Positions 43,369-55,208 of a stretch of 64,000 nucleotides of DNA are shown here, piece by piece. Origin of the DNA: Valencia hispanica (taxonomy: Eukaryota > Chordata > Actinopteri > Cyprinodontiformes > Valenciidae). Under the pieces are notes generated by a model. That model ran no database searches. It worked only from the letters and a program-made list of their open reading frames with translations, and was not told the DNA's origin. The stretch's first letter is position 1. Each line of letters begins with the position of its first letter. The translations under genes and the position numbers were made by a program. The DNA lies in assembly GCA_963556495.2 (NCBI GenBank), contig OY747702.1, positions 13,204,193 through 13,268,192 on the forward strand. The letters run 5' to 3'.

Positions 43369-43546
43369 TATTAATACTTTGTTGTACTATATCAGGAATA
43401 TTTTCAGTTGTATTTCTCATTAAAAAAAAGATAATTATGAAATGTGAATTCTCAACTTGTAGTTCTGTTATTAACTATTTTCTAAACTGGGGTGTGATAT
43501 ACTCCCCAAGTACCCAACCACCCAATCTTCCTCAACCTCTCACATA
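43369..43546 (+). repeat. Direct repeat D, copy 2, with inverted 37-bp segment
   Basis: From TATTAATACTTTGTTGTACT to CCTCAACCTCTCACATA. Bases 43483-43519 are the exact reverse complement of 42940-42976, while the flanks are collinear. It directly adjoins the right arm of the long inverted repeat. Confidence 0.92.
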
Positions 43547-43547
43547 T

Positions 43548-43757
43548 CCACCCACCAACCAGCGGTGCAAACCTCAACGTCTCTCCCGTGTCAGAGAGCT
43601 CACAGACGGCTCCCCTCACGCAGCAGCCCCGAACCTCCGCTCTCCGCTGTAGGGGTGCAGCCCTGTGTCTCATCAGACATTTTATTGGAAAAGTACTGAA
43701 AGTTAGAATTAGATTACAACATGGGGATGGGGGAGGTCTGAGTGCTTTTCCAGTTTG
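43548..43757 (-). repeat. Right arm of long inverted repeat pair
   Basis: Inverted counterpart of 40809-41040, starting CCACCCACCAACC. The arms are GC-richer than the interior and separated by about 2.5 kb. Confidence 0.88.
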
Positions 43758-45104
43758 AACAGCCTACTTTACAGTTGACGTCAAAGTTTTGCCACGCAAC
43801 TGCTGGGTGCTAATGCTAGACAAACAAACCGCATTTACCAATTGAAAAACCACAGAGCCCTTGGACGTCGATGTGAAGGCAGAAAATATATGTCCACTGG
43901 TAGGGCAGTAGATTGTAGCATTTAGTCATTTGTTAATGTACAGTGGAGGCTGTACACAGATCAAACTGCATTTATAGCTAACCTAACAGCGTTTTGTGTT
44001 TTGCTTCAGTAGAATGCACTTGGGTGGCTTAAACTACTTTGTTCTGCCAATCTAAAGCTAACCACTTACTCTGTATAGCTTACCATCCTCTATATCTGTA
44101 GGTTTCCGGTTTGGATTGAACAAGCCAAAAAAACCCAAAAACAACAACATTTAGACAGGATAAAATGGATTTTGTGTACCTGAAGGGTGACTCAGCGAGA
44201 CCATCAGAGACAAGTGTCTCACTTCTGATGCTGGATCCCATTTAGCTCATCCTTTGATCCCTCCTTACACTTTCTGAAACAAATCTCTCACAAATGAGTT
44301 TTGCAAAAGTGCCTCTTCTTACTGTTTTAGTTTTTGTAGCCAAATCATAAAAGTCAAGCAAACAAAGAAGCCTCTCGTATAGCAGGGAAAAACAAAGAGG
44401 CATTATCACTCCAATGCATTTAGTAATACATCTTTAGTGAGTTTCGGATCTTATGAGTGTTCCCTATATTGATGAATTGGCCTTTTTAATTAGTATATTT
44501 GCAAAATATGACAAATGTTACCCCCTCACACTGAAAGTTCAAGCATCTATTATCTGTTCTCTGTTTCAGAGTTTATCATAGGTTTTTTTTGCCAATTTGG
44601 AGACAAAGACACAACTGTCTTCTCACAGCCTGAACAACTATGTAATCATTAATGTCTTCAGATTTGATTAATATATTTTCCTCTTCCCCTGCTGCTGTTG
44701 CTTGCTGCCCTTCTGATAACTTAATGTTCACTGCTGTGAACCTAGTTCTAAATCTTTTTATGGAAATGCAACAAACAAGGGCTCTATTGCATGATAAATT
44801 GTCTCAAATAACACTTTTTCACTCTAATCACTTCTACACTACTCTGAATATGGCTGCCTCTGGCTGCTTAACCTGCTTAACAAAAGGGAGAAGCGAATAC
44901 ATGGTGTGTTCTGAAATAAAGGTTAGACAATCGCATAGGCCGCATAAACAAAGCTGTTCATTTAAGTTGAGAAGATTGAAATGTTTCAAAGTTCAGTCTG
45001 GAAGATAAGGGGGTGGTTCCAAATTTTGAGAAAGGGATTCCACTTCTCAGCTTTCCTGGCAAAACTAAGTTCAGGTAAGGAGTGAGGAGTCTGACTGATT
45101 TTCA
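43758..45104. other. Unassigned spacer
   Basis: The 118-codon ORF at 44652-45008 has no recognisable domain. No element ends are seen. Confidence 0.4.
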
Positions 45105-45644
45105 AACCCTGACATCCGGGAGGAGCAGAAGAGCTTCTGTCCTGGCTGTGGAACAGTGAACTGGATCATAACCCTCCTGGAACGGCTGAGGGGGGGTCTT
45201 GTGGGTTGGTGTATCTGGAGAAACCTCACCAGCGTTCCCCCTGAGGCATTGTGTGGGAGATGTGAAGAAGTGCATAGTGCCAGGAATGCTTTTCAACACT
45301 ATCCATTCCTTGTATAGCATAATTTCCTCTATTCTCTATTTCCAGCACAAAGTTGAACTTGTTTTCAGTGCAGCTCAGAGTTGCCCCCTCTCTTTTATCC
45401 TGTTTGTGGTGTTGATGAACAGGATCTCGAAGCAGCTGGAGAGGGGGGTTTCTATGGGTTGCATTCTTGCTTTGTGCAGATGCTGCGGCGCTGTCGGCAT
45501 CGTCCAGCCATAACCTTCAGTGTACACTCAAGTGATTGGCAGCCGAGTGTGAAGTGGGTGGGATCAGAGTCAGTTCCTCGAAGTGTAAGGTTATGGTTCG
45601 GAACCGGAAAAAGGGGAACAGCTCCCTCCGTGTTGAGAGATTAA
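45105..45644 (+). pseudogene. Non-LTR reverse transcriptase relic
   Basis: The frame from 45199 includes SCPLSFILFVVLMNRIS, a degraded form of the RT block G-C-P-L-S-P-x-L-F that precedes the catalytic Asp-Asp. A second frame (45381-45644) continues with ESVPRSVRLWF and GTGKRGTAPSVLRD, corresponding to the region after it. The A-D-D motif itself has been lost. The pattern matches the same teleost LINE family as the C-terminal fragment at 8.0 kb. It is heavily mutated; 45105-45310 upstream carries further degraded ORF2 sequence. Confidence 0.7.
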
Positions 45645-48379
45645 ACTTTGCTTAAAGTTTAGGTATCTCTGTATCTTGCTTACAGGTGATGGTAGGTTGG
45701 ATCAGAAGATGGATTGGGGGCCTCGTCTGCAGTAATAAACACAGCGTCTAGTTTGAGATGAGAAGATATGCCATCTTTTTTTGTAATCTCTGCAGACGAA
45801 TCATGCATTTTCTTGAAGTTACTTTCGTTCCACGTTTTGGGAATTAACTAGTTGACAACTAAGGGAGTAAATATTGTTAAAACATGTCCATATAGTCTAG
45901 AACTCTATGTTTGTAATCATATAAATGTGCTTCCCTAAAATGAAAGTTAAGATTAGGATCCTGCATGCTAAGATATCTGAAAAGGGCTTCCAAGGTTTGC
46001 GTCGAGCAGGGGTTTATAGTTGGGTGGCAGCCTTTGCTCTGCCACTTTGTATGTATCTTAATTAATAGCAAGATTCCATAACCTGCAGTCGGTTTCTTTG
46101 CAGTCTGACTACATTCTTCAGAAGGATCTGGTTTTCTAGCTAATTTCTTCCAAAGGTGATTTGATCTATAGTTATGTTCAATAAATTAGAACATGCAATC
46201 CAATGAGGCTCACTTATCAAATAAAAAAGTTAACTTGGGGCTGCGTCAGTCTGCGCTACTTGTGGCGGCACAAAAATAATTGTGAGACTGGAGTCTGCAA
46301 GTGTGCAATGGGAATCAACCTCACTCTGAGTGAAACAAATATGACTTTTTTGGGGCCTTTGTCTGGTAGCGTGAACTGATCACTGACCCAACTGCAAACG
46401 CTTGTTGCTGGCAGCCAATGAAAACGGAAGTTGGGAGGAAAAGCGTGGTAATCTGATTTTTTTTCTTTATTTGTAACTGTATAACATTATAGGCATAAAC
46501 AGCACTAAGTATAACACAAACTATCAAATGAGTAATTACAATCACATTGTAATAAGACATATAAAAAACAGCAGATACTCAAATATTTAAGGCTACAACA
46601 CAGTAACTAATGAAACAAACCAAACAATTCACATTTTGAATGTAAAGATTGTGGGGCTTAATTTAACAAATTGACATTTCAGAGTAAAATATATTTCATA
46701 GAATAAATCTGTTTCACATACATTATTCATGTTTATTTTTATGATACAGCCCAAACCCGACATTGTTTGGAACATTTATTTGTACGTTTTGGAATGACTG
46801 TTAATATTGGCTTTGTTCTAAAAATTTAACTGAACAAACCCTCAACATATAGCAAATGATACAGTCAATATTCAAATCATATTCATTAGTGGGTTAAAGT
46901 TTACACATTTAAATTGCATCTTATTCACTTTATGGGTGGAGTAGAACAAAAACATTTCCCATCCCAATTATGGGAATATCTTCTATTACCGCCATCTACT
47001 GGTACATTTGGTCTGTTAAACCGTTGCCCTCACAAGAGGTTCCATAAGAGCTTGATACTCTGAGTTGGCTTTAGTTGGTCTGATAAATCCTGTAGTCTGT
47101 GATCCCTCACCAGATCAAGTTGTTAACTGTGTGATACTCAGTCTTTTAGTGGTGAATCTGATAGTGTCCCCAGTATAATATGACATGCATCTCTCAGGAC
47201 TTCATGGAGCAGAAGATACAAGTGGCTGGTAACGATTCTTGCGACACACATTGAATACACTCAATGTATGGGTTAAGATGGTAATGGAAAGGGATGGGTT
47301 ACAACATTAGCATGAGAACACAAGCTTTACTTAGCAATACCCAACCAAGTAAGCTCTTAAACTCTCAGTATTTTTAGATAGCAAGAAACAAATACGCTCT
47401 CACTAATATTATCTACCCCTATATATTTACTCTGCATCCTTGTGTGCATGCGTGCGTGTGTGTGTGCTACATCGATGTGTGTAGTAGGCCAGTCACAGCT
47501 TTTGATGGATGAACGCATGACAGTTTTGGTGCATGCATTGGATTGTCAGTCAAGCTTTAACGTGACAGCGATGATTGACAACACAGTTTAATTACATGGA
47601 CAGCTCACAAGCCTTAAGCACATCATAGAATTAGGATGAAGATGTTTAAAAAGGACTGGCGCAACCACACACCACTCGGTGAGAGTACAGCTTAATCAGC
47701 TATATAGCACCATTAAATAAGACACAAAGAGAGATGGAAAGCTTGAATACAGACAGACGCATGCCAAAATATCCGATGTGAAAAGACGACCATTAGCGGC
47801 TAGATTTATTAGTAAAGATGAAGGCTGAGGCAGAACATGGTAAAAGATACAAGAGGTGTACTTGTCCACATATGGTCAAAATCTCTTGACAGTCAATGTC
47901 AATCAATGTCATCCTTTCACTTTGTCCAGATCAAGGTGGGCTTTTTGATCATTAAAGCAGTATACAGCTGAGTTGCTGTGCAAGTTAGCCAGTCAGATAT
48001 AAATTTTCATGAAGTGATACACAGCAGCAATTTAAATAATTTGATATTGTACTTAACACTAACTTAACTTAACACTTGATTAGTCAGCTATCATCTCTCC
48101 AATGGTCTTTTTTTATTGCCAGTCTCAAATCAACACAGCTCTGCCCTCCAGCAGCTGCAGCAATAAAGGCAATTCCTCAATCCCAATTTGTAGCCAAACA
48201 GGTAAAACATAGACTACTTTTGCTTTGCATTGTCCCCACCTGTTGACGATGATATGCGATTCCATATTAGATTCTTGATGAATATGGGTTGTTGATGTTT
48301 TGCCTGGTAGACTTAGTTATGTTGTTGTAAGGTGTTTTAAAATCTTGCTGCATGTGTTTGTTTTTTTTACTTTGAGCAC
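45645..48379. other. Unassigned spacer
   Basis: AT-rich. Contains a short (TG)n at about 47455-47466. ORFs are up to 79 codons without motifs. 46160-46240 (AATAAATTAGAACATGCAAT) may be a DNA-transposon scrap but is too short to call. Confidence 0.4.
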
Positions 48380-49260
48380 CCGCCCCTCCAAAGATCTCTA
48401 CACAGCCCTGATCTTAACATCTGATTCTTTCTATTTAGAGATAAAATCATTAACCTTGGTCACGTCTGAAAGATCCTCAGAGATTATTTTATCCACCATC
48501 ATGAGCTCTGGTTCCTGATTTTCAGGAAAAAAATCCCCCTCATCTGACACCTCTGCTGTTGGCTGCTCAAAGTTTGGTTTCTCTTGGATGACCAGTAGCA
48601 GGCTCAGTACAAATCACCTGTACCGTCCATGGCGGTAGGTGTGAAAGGACTTCCCAAACCCGTGGGTCCCTCCCTTCTTCTGTAGACTTTTGGTGGTGTT
48701 TTACTCCACAGTCTGGAAATTACCAGCATCAGAACTAATGGTCGGATGGTCTAATGTTTTCTGTTCATTAAGGACATTTTGCTGCCCTTCAGCATTTTCT
48801 CCATCTCTCTGCCAACATTCTTTACAACTCCACACTAATAACTCCTCTATCATTATGAGTACAATTTGAAGCATGGAAATCCACTGTGCTCGTCACAGGA
48901 AGTTGCAAGACAAAAGAAGCTACTTGATCATGCATGCCCCATTTCTCTAACATGTTTATTAACAAATGTATTGTTGAAACTGTCAAATGTCTCGGGATTA
49001 ACCTTTCTCTCAATCTGAAGGGCCTCTTCGAATGTTTTTAGAAGTGCGTCATCCACGACGGCTTCCACATCCCTTAATTTGATGTGTCCTTTGTTGATGT
49101 TGTAGACAGCAAAGGCAGAGAGCAAAGGCAGTATATTCCTCCACTAGGTTCAACAGAAGCTCCTTGAAACTAGATTTTGTGTCTTTACGTTTTCCTAAGG
49201 CCAAATCCATTGTCCGGTCCAATGAGATGGACCAAAAAAAACTTATCGATCATTGGAATG
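48380..49260 (-). pseudogene. Unidentified coding relic (antisense)
   Basis: Read on the minus strand, a chain of protein-like segments in changing frames: KRKDTKSSFKELLLNLVEEY (about 49190), then a frame open to 48928 with KGHIKLRDVEAVVDDALLK, TFEEALQIERKVNPETFDSF and NNTFVNKHVREMG; then HDQVASFVLQLPVTST; then, near 48800-48720, QRDGENAEGQQNVLNEQKTL; and near 48590-48450, EQPTAEVSDEGDFFPENQEP and MMVDKIISEDLSD, an acidic stretch. The amino-acid composition is balanced and charged, unlike the surrounding random ORFs, which suggests real ancestry. I do not recognise the family: it could be a processed pseudogene or the accessory ORF of a mobile element. At least three frame changes or stops. 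Confidence 0.5.
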
Positions 49261-49454
49261 ATCCTGTCCACAGAAATAACTGTGACTGGTCAAGCTACTG
49301 AACAAATGAAGTGGTTCGTGACTTCTTGCATTTGCACGGGTTGGAAAAGCAAACTCTAGGATTGTCGATTATTCATAAATCACAGGCATAGAAATGAAGA
49401 AATATTAAGTTTTTGAAAAATTGCAGCTTGTTATTGAGAGGACGGTAATCTAGA

Positions 49455-49950
49455 ATAGAGCATGTCACCCTAGTTCTAAAGTAATTTCACTGGCTCCTCA
49501 TAGCCCAGAGAAAAGACTTTAAAATACTGTGGATGGTTTATAAATCACTGAATGGCTTAGCACCAAAATACATTAGAGCTATTTTATTGTTTTATCAACC
49601 CTTCAGACCACTCAGGTCTTCTGGTTCAAGTCTACTCTACATCCCCAGAATCCAAACCAAAAATGGAAAGGCAACATTCACTTTTAAATTCCTCTAATCT
49701 GAAACAAACTTCCAGAAAACTGTAAAAATAGGGAAACAGAGTTTCTTCAAATCAACGCTAAAGCTCATTTGTTATGAGTTGCCTTACAGAAATAAAAACT
49801 GGAGCACTAATTTTAGTCTGTATTCCAATCTTTCATTGCTTTTCTTTATTTTGTCACAATAATGCCATGTTTTTTTGGTGGTTGCTTCATGTTTTCATCA
49901 TGTAAAGCACTTTATGTGCTGAAATGTGCAATCCAAACAAGCTTGACATG
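49455..49950 (+). pseudogene. L2-type LINE ORF2 C-terminus and 3' UTR, decayed
   Basis: The plus strand reads FHWLLIAQRKDFKILWMVYK, SLNGLAPKYIRAILLFYQP and RSSGSSLLYIPRIQTKNG, followed by a frameshifted and stop-bearing tail, then a 3' UTR with CATGTAAAGCACTTTATGTG. It is the same subfamily as 52.2-53.4 kb and 61.2-61.8 kb but clearly older, with multiple stops. The terminal CCTTGCCTTG block is lost. Confidence 0.85.
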
Positions 49951-51855
49951 ACTTTAAAAATTCTTGAAAAATTTCTGAAGGGGTCTGCCACTTGGTGCAC
50001 ATAAACCGGACCCAAATCAGAGGTTCTGTTAGAACCAAGTGGGACTCAGGTTTGAGTGTGTGTGTCCCAGTCTAATGACCAATATAAACCTGAGATAGTC
50101 TGAGCTGTTAAAAGACTAAATCATTGTTTAGTCACAGCTAAGTTTACCAAAATCCAAAATTCCACCATTTGTATTCAATATTTTAAGAAATACAAATATA
50201 TACATTTCACAGTTTAAGTGATACAATATTTTAAACTTATACCTTGGCACTGTTGTGAAAACACCTTACGAGTAGAAATAGCCCACACTCTCTAAACCTA
50301 TGCCCTCGCCGTGTACCTTTTAAATCGTGTCCAGACCAACAGGGAAACATTTTCCTCAAACACCCTAAAGAGGACATAGAAAGCAACTTCTTTACTTGAT
50401 CACTTTCCCATCTGGACTTCACACACTAACACTGGATTAGGTTTCCCCAAACAATAAACTAGCAATGGCCAAATGACACTTCGTGAAGCATTGAAAGGTT
50501 GTATCAAAAAAAGTTCATTACTCATAACTTTTCAACACAGTTCTCTTCAGTGGCATCTGGTGGCCAAACGCATGAAGAGCAGTAGAAAGGTAGAGCTTAA
50601 AATGAGCACCCTTATTGTGTCTGCCTTCTCTACTGAACTCTGTCTAAACTGACAGCTTCTGTTTAATTATCATGGAACATCTGTGTCTGAGATCGCCTTA
50701 TCATTGTGGCGCTTTGTACATATACTTTATTTGTTAGGGTGAAAGAAAAAAGTTTAATTTGTTCCAATAAATAATTATGAGTAACATTTTCTTGGTTGAA
50801 TGGTGTCGTTTCCCTTTGTGTGACTTCTTGATGTTTCCTGAAAATTATAGCTAGAAAAATCTGTGAAAGACATCCTTTGTCCCAATGGTGTTGTCATGAA
50901 GGAAGAAGTGCTTATTAAGTGTGCCGTGAAAATAAATATTTCAGAATAAGCCCCAAAAATACAGTAAAATACTTTGGTCACCATAAAGACTGCTGCTTGT
51001 GGACACAGAGTCCTTGCAGTCTTACAGGAATGCATCTGCCTTAGTGTGCGGCGTGTTCCCCTAAATAGTGATTAAAGGCAGACACAGAGTTAGATTAATG
51101 TCACCTTATCGGCTATCTTGTCAGCACTGTTACAGACTATGAGATGCTCTTTAATCAAAAAGAGCAGAAGGAGGCAGCAGACCACAGAGAATTAAGCACA
51201 TATTCATGAGTACACTCAGACAAGTTCTAACACTGTCTCTTTGGGTGTGTTCAGTCACACTAAGCATACATTTGTGCAGCCTGACAACAACACTGAAGGA
51301 CATGTAGCACTTTTCTTGAATACAAGCTGGATTTTTATTTATTATTTATTTATTAATAAGCCGAGTGCCTGTGTGTTCATCTCCGAAACCGCAGCAGCTT
51401 GAGCAGCTTTTCCCCTCGGCTTGGCTGCTTCAGTCGTAGAAAGCCAGTGCAACAATAGGACAGTTGGCAACCGGAATGTAAAAATCTGCTAGATAACGAT
51501 TCTCTATAGCAGAAAACTATCAATTACCATACCGAGTGGTAGCAAAGACAGGCTTAAAATATTAAAGCAGAAATCCATCTTGTGAATGTAATCATATTAC
51601 TAATAAAGTACTGATCCTGCACATCATGGATAACATCCAAATAAGTAACCATTCCTTCACCTTGATATTATTTCCGTTGATAACATGTCACAGCTATATA
51701 AGTTTGAACAGTACATTGGCTTTTAGGTGTCATTCTCCAGTGTTACAAACTGACCGTTTTTTCAATTTTTCTGTCTTGAAGAGACAGAAAAATTGAATTC
51801 AAAATGAATTTGCTATTCTCCTTTCCCAAATACTTATTGACCTGTCTGATAAAGT
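49951..51855. other. Unassigned spacer
   Basis: No recognisable gene or element end. The minus ORF 50775-51035 (86 codons) shows no domain. 51770-51800 contains a palindrome-like AATTTTTCTGTCTTGAAG and AGACAGAAAAATT (an inverted repeat of about 15 bp). Confidence 0.4.
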
Positions 51856-51887
51856 CTTGTCAACTTCTTATCCGTTTCAATAGGAAA

Positions 51888-52206
51888 TGTCACGCTGCCC
51901 TATTCACTCATTGTCCTCACCTGTCTCTCCAATCATTCTCACCTGATCCTACTCACCTCCTGCCTTTAAAATCCATCACTTCTCTCCACTCAGTGCCGGA
52001 TCATTAACATTATTGTATATTGTCTTCATGTCCCATGGTGTGTCGTCTTCCTGCCTCTCCGTTCCTGCCCGATGTCCAGTGTCTCAGTTCCTGCCGTCTT
52101 CACCACCACCATCATCATCATCACCTCCTCCACCTCCTTTAATAAACACCCTGCACCTTCCTTCAGCGTCTGCGTTTGGGTCCATACTCCACACACACCC
52201 CTGACA
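51888..52206 (+). mobile_element. Solo LTR with 5-bp target duplication
   Basis: 319 bp starting TGTCACG and ending CTGACA (TG...CA), flanked by GGAAA at 51883-51887 and 52207-52211. It contains TTTAAAATCC (possible promoter box), an AATAAA at 52140-52145 and a GT/C-rich U5. No internal retroelement sequence follows, so it is the product of LTR-LTR recombination. A 5-bp duplication fits Ty3/gypsy or BEL; the family is not assigned. The minus ORF of 98 codons over it is incidental. Confidence 0.88.
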
Positions 52207-52211
52207 GGAAA

Positions 52212-53172
52212 CATTTCATCAGAACGAAAAGAAATCGCACGTGGGGTGCCCCAGGGCTCCATCTTAGGGCCCCTCCTATTGAATATATACATGCTCCCAC
52301 TAGGCAAGATTATAGCAGCCAATAAGATTGGCTACCATAACTACGCGGATGATACTCAGCTTTACATTACAATGTCAACAGGTGACTCTGAACCCATTCA
52401 AACCCTAAATCAATGCATCGACCAAATAAATGGATGGATATGCCATAACTTTCTCCAGCTGAATAGAAACAAAACTGAAGTAATTATTTTTGGACCCTAA
52501 GATGAATGATCAAGAGTCAGCACACAGCTTCAATTAATTCAGATAGGAACTACTGATCAGGCACGAAACCTAGGTGTAGTTATGGATTCAGACCTGAACC
52601 TCCAGGGTCACATAAAGACTATAACAAGTTCAGCCTTCTATCACCTGAAGAACGTTTCTAGGATTAAACGACTAATGTTGCAACAGGACCTGGAAAAACT
52701 CATCCGTGTGTTTATCTTTAGTCGGACTGATTACTGCAACAGCGTCCTCACCGGTATGCCTAAAAAGTCAATCAGACAGCTGCAGCTGATCCAGAATGCT
52801 GCTGCTCCTGTCCTCACTAGAACCAGGAAAGTAGAGTACATCACCCCAGTTCTAAAGTCATTATACTGGCTCCATGTAGCTCAGAGAATAGACTTCAAAG
52901 TACTCCTACTAGTTTATAAATCATTGAATGGCTTAGCACCAAAGTATATTGAAGATCTGCTGTTACTATATCAACCCCCCAGACCACTCTGGTCCTCCAA
53001 CTCTTGCCTACTTAACATCCCTAGACTCAGAACTAAACATGGAGAAGCAGCTTTCAGTTTCTATGCTCCCCTTATCTGGAACAGACTTCCTGACAAGTGC
53101 AGAGCTGCTGAAACTCTGAACTCCTTTAAATCAAGACTAAAAACCCATCTGTTTAGAATTGCCTTCAAGTAA
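52212..53172 (+). pseudogene. L2-type reverse transcriptase, C-terminal 320 residues, two stops
   Basis: The RT of an L2-clade [24 protein letters not shown] is RT block 4 and YADDTQLY the catalytic block with both Asp residues intact. [20 protein letters not shown] follows. In-frame stops TAA (52498-52500) and TGA (52510-52512) interrupt the frame, which then continues unbroken through NLGVVMDSDLNLQGHI, RTDYCNSVLTGMPKKSIRQL and the C-terminal TKHGEAAFSFYAPLIWNRLP to the natural stop at 53170-53172. The amino-terminal endonuclease is missing because of 5' truncation. Only two nonsense mutations in 320 codons mark it as fairly young. Confidence 0.93.
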
Positions 53173-53400
53173 ATGATTGATGTCATTTGTATGAAATGTG
53201 TTCATGCTCTCTAGCTTTATTGATTTTTCTCTTACTTTATTGTGCATCATGTGTAATGTGTGTTTCATGACCTTTACTTTTAATTTCCAATGTTATATTC
53301 CACGTTTGTTTTGTTTTTGAATCACCAAATCATGTAAAGCACATTGAATTAACCTGTTGTTAAAAGTGTGCTGTACAAATAAAATTGCCTTGCCTTGCCT

Positions 53401-53725
53401 TATCTGTAACACAATATAAAAACAAAAAACCACCAACTAAAATCATCATTTGTTGTTTTTCTGCACAACATGCTTGCTGTTGCACTAAAAGATTTGTTGA
53501 CTTCCAAAGATTTGTTGGGATATTTATTCTGGGATTGGTGCCCATCTCCAGTAGTCATCAGCGAGAGACAGGGTGCACCATGGTACATCCATGCACACAC
53601 ATTCATACCTAAGAACAATTTAGAGAAATCAATTACCCCAACAGTCATATCTTTGGACTGTAGGAAGGTGGCCGTAGTACCTGGAGAGAAGACATGCATG
53701 TACAGGTAGAACATGCAAAAAGACC
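53401..53725 (+). repeat. LINE/SINE-like 3' repeat fragment (from 53510)
   Basis: 53401-53510 is unassigned. From 53525 the sequence TTCTGGGATTGGTGCCCATC, CAGGGTGCACC, CATGCACACACATTCATACC, AGAACAATTTAGAGAAATCA and TTTGGACTGTAGGAAGGTGG is the widespread teleost repeat also seen at 37290-37420. Confidence 0.75.
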
Positions 53726-55208
53726 TTCTTGCAACAGTGCTACCAAGTGCCCAAATGTGCAGCGAGATTCCTATCAATCATACTGAACAAAGTAAGAGAT
53801 TTAGGATGACAGATAAACTGAACAGAAAGCCTCAGTCTAGCAGGTTGTTGAGAGTCCCCGAGTAAAGTGTTCCTGGTTTCTATCAATTTACTTTCTTAAG
53901 CAGTTTGGGTACCTTTTTAATCAAGACCCTGCCACGACATAAAAAACGTGTGCTAAACTGTGAAAGTTCCTTGAGAGTATTGAGCACGCACAAAAAGTCG
54001 GTGACGAGGTTGCTTTGGTTTATTGGTCGAGTATCAGGGTCCTGGGTGGAGAGTTGTGGTAGTAAATTAATATAGTGAGGCCTATGTGAAATACTGTGTC
54101 TAGGTCATCAAGAATGTGAAGTAGGCCTCATGCCTTAGCTATGCTACCTGCCATGGATACAATATGACTGTCTGACCCCAGCTGGTTGCTGACAGCATAT
54201 TTACCTTTTTATTGCAAGGGCTGTTGAATGTAACAAGTGACACCCGCATGCTTCCATTATCCAACAGTAAAGTTATTATTTCAGAATTTTCAGTCTTTCC
54301 ATAATCATCCACTTTTCACCAAATCTTTATATAAAACTGCTCGTATTGTACCTATCAGAATATTTATTGCTAACTTTGATGAAATGCGAATTAACCTCAC
54401 CTAGAAGGGGAGAACCTGGTAGTAGATGAAGCCTGCAGCACTTAATTACTATTTTTCTTCCTGGGAGCTGTCATTTCCCTTGTTTGGTAAAATAATGACA
54501 AAAATATATATTTTAAGATGTCTAATATATAACTATCATCAAAAACATAAAATATTAGTGTATATCTGAGAACCAAACCCTACTTTTGTTCTTAAAGTCA
54601 AAGTATTGAAGATCTAAACCAAAAAACCCGAAGCTCTATGTTCATTCTTCATTGGACACCTCTTGTTTCCTTTACTCACACAAGCCTAAGATTTCCTTCT
54701 TTGTTTGTTTAAATCTTTGAAACTGATTTCCAGTAACCTTCTGTGACCTGGTTTGAAGTACTTCCACTCCCTGCTCTCTCTTCCTGGCAGTAATCCAGGT
54801 ATAAACCAACCTAACACACACACACGCGTACACCCACGCACACACGCATGCACTCAAAGTCATACCAGGAAGGCTAATACGCTTAGGGACTTCAGCTTGT
54901 TTCTTAAACCATGTAATCAGGAAATTGATTCAGCTATATTTAATCACTTAGTCATAAATGTATTCCTAAGGAAATGAGGGGATATGAGATCCTATGTTTC
55001 CTATGGTTTTTAAAAAAATATTTTCATAGCGGTTTTAATTACAATCTATAGGTTTTTTTTAGTCTCAAGGCAACAGAAAGTAGGGAAAAAAAGCAAAACG
55101 GAAGAACACTACTGAAATATAAGAACTCATTGTGCTTGGTCATCATGGCTTGCAAAATATACTAAGGTGAAAAAGAGTGGCATTGATGGAGGAATCTACT
55201 TTTGTTGG
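53726..55208. other. Unassigned spacer with (CA)n
   Basis: A CA-rich microsatellite at about 54812-54850 (ACACACACACACGCGTACAC). Otherwise AT-rich with no recognisable ORF or element. Confidence 0.45.

Larger units (their letters stand above)
51856..53400 (+). mobile_element. L2-type LINE, interrupted by a solo LTR
   Basis: A 5'-truncated LINE with the RT catalytic region, the C-terminus and a complete 3' end (GTACAAATAAAATTGCCTTG, then CCTTGCCTT). Removing the LTR at 51888-52206 and one target-duplication copy rejoins the reading frame across the insertion (VSIG on the left, NISSER on the right), showing that the LTR landed inside this LINE. The left limit is uncertain; 51856 is where the L2 frame begins after a TAA. 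Confidence 0.82.

Noticed and set aside
52026..52322. 98-codon minus-strand ORF
   Set aside because: Antisense to the solo LTR and the L2 RT; no independent support.
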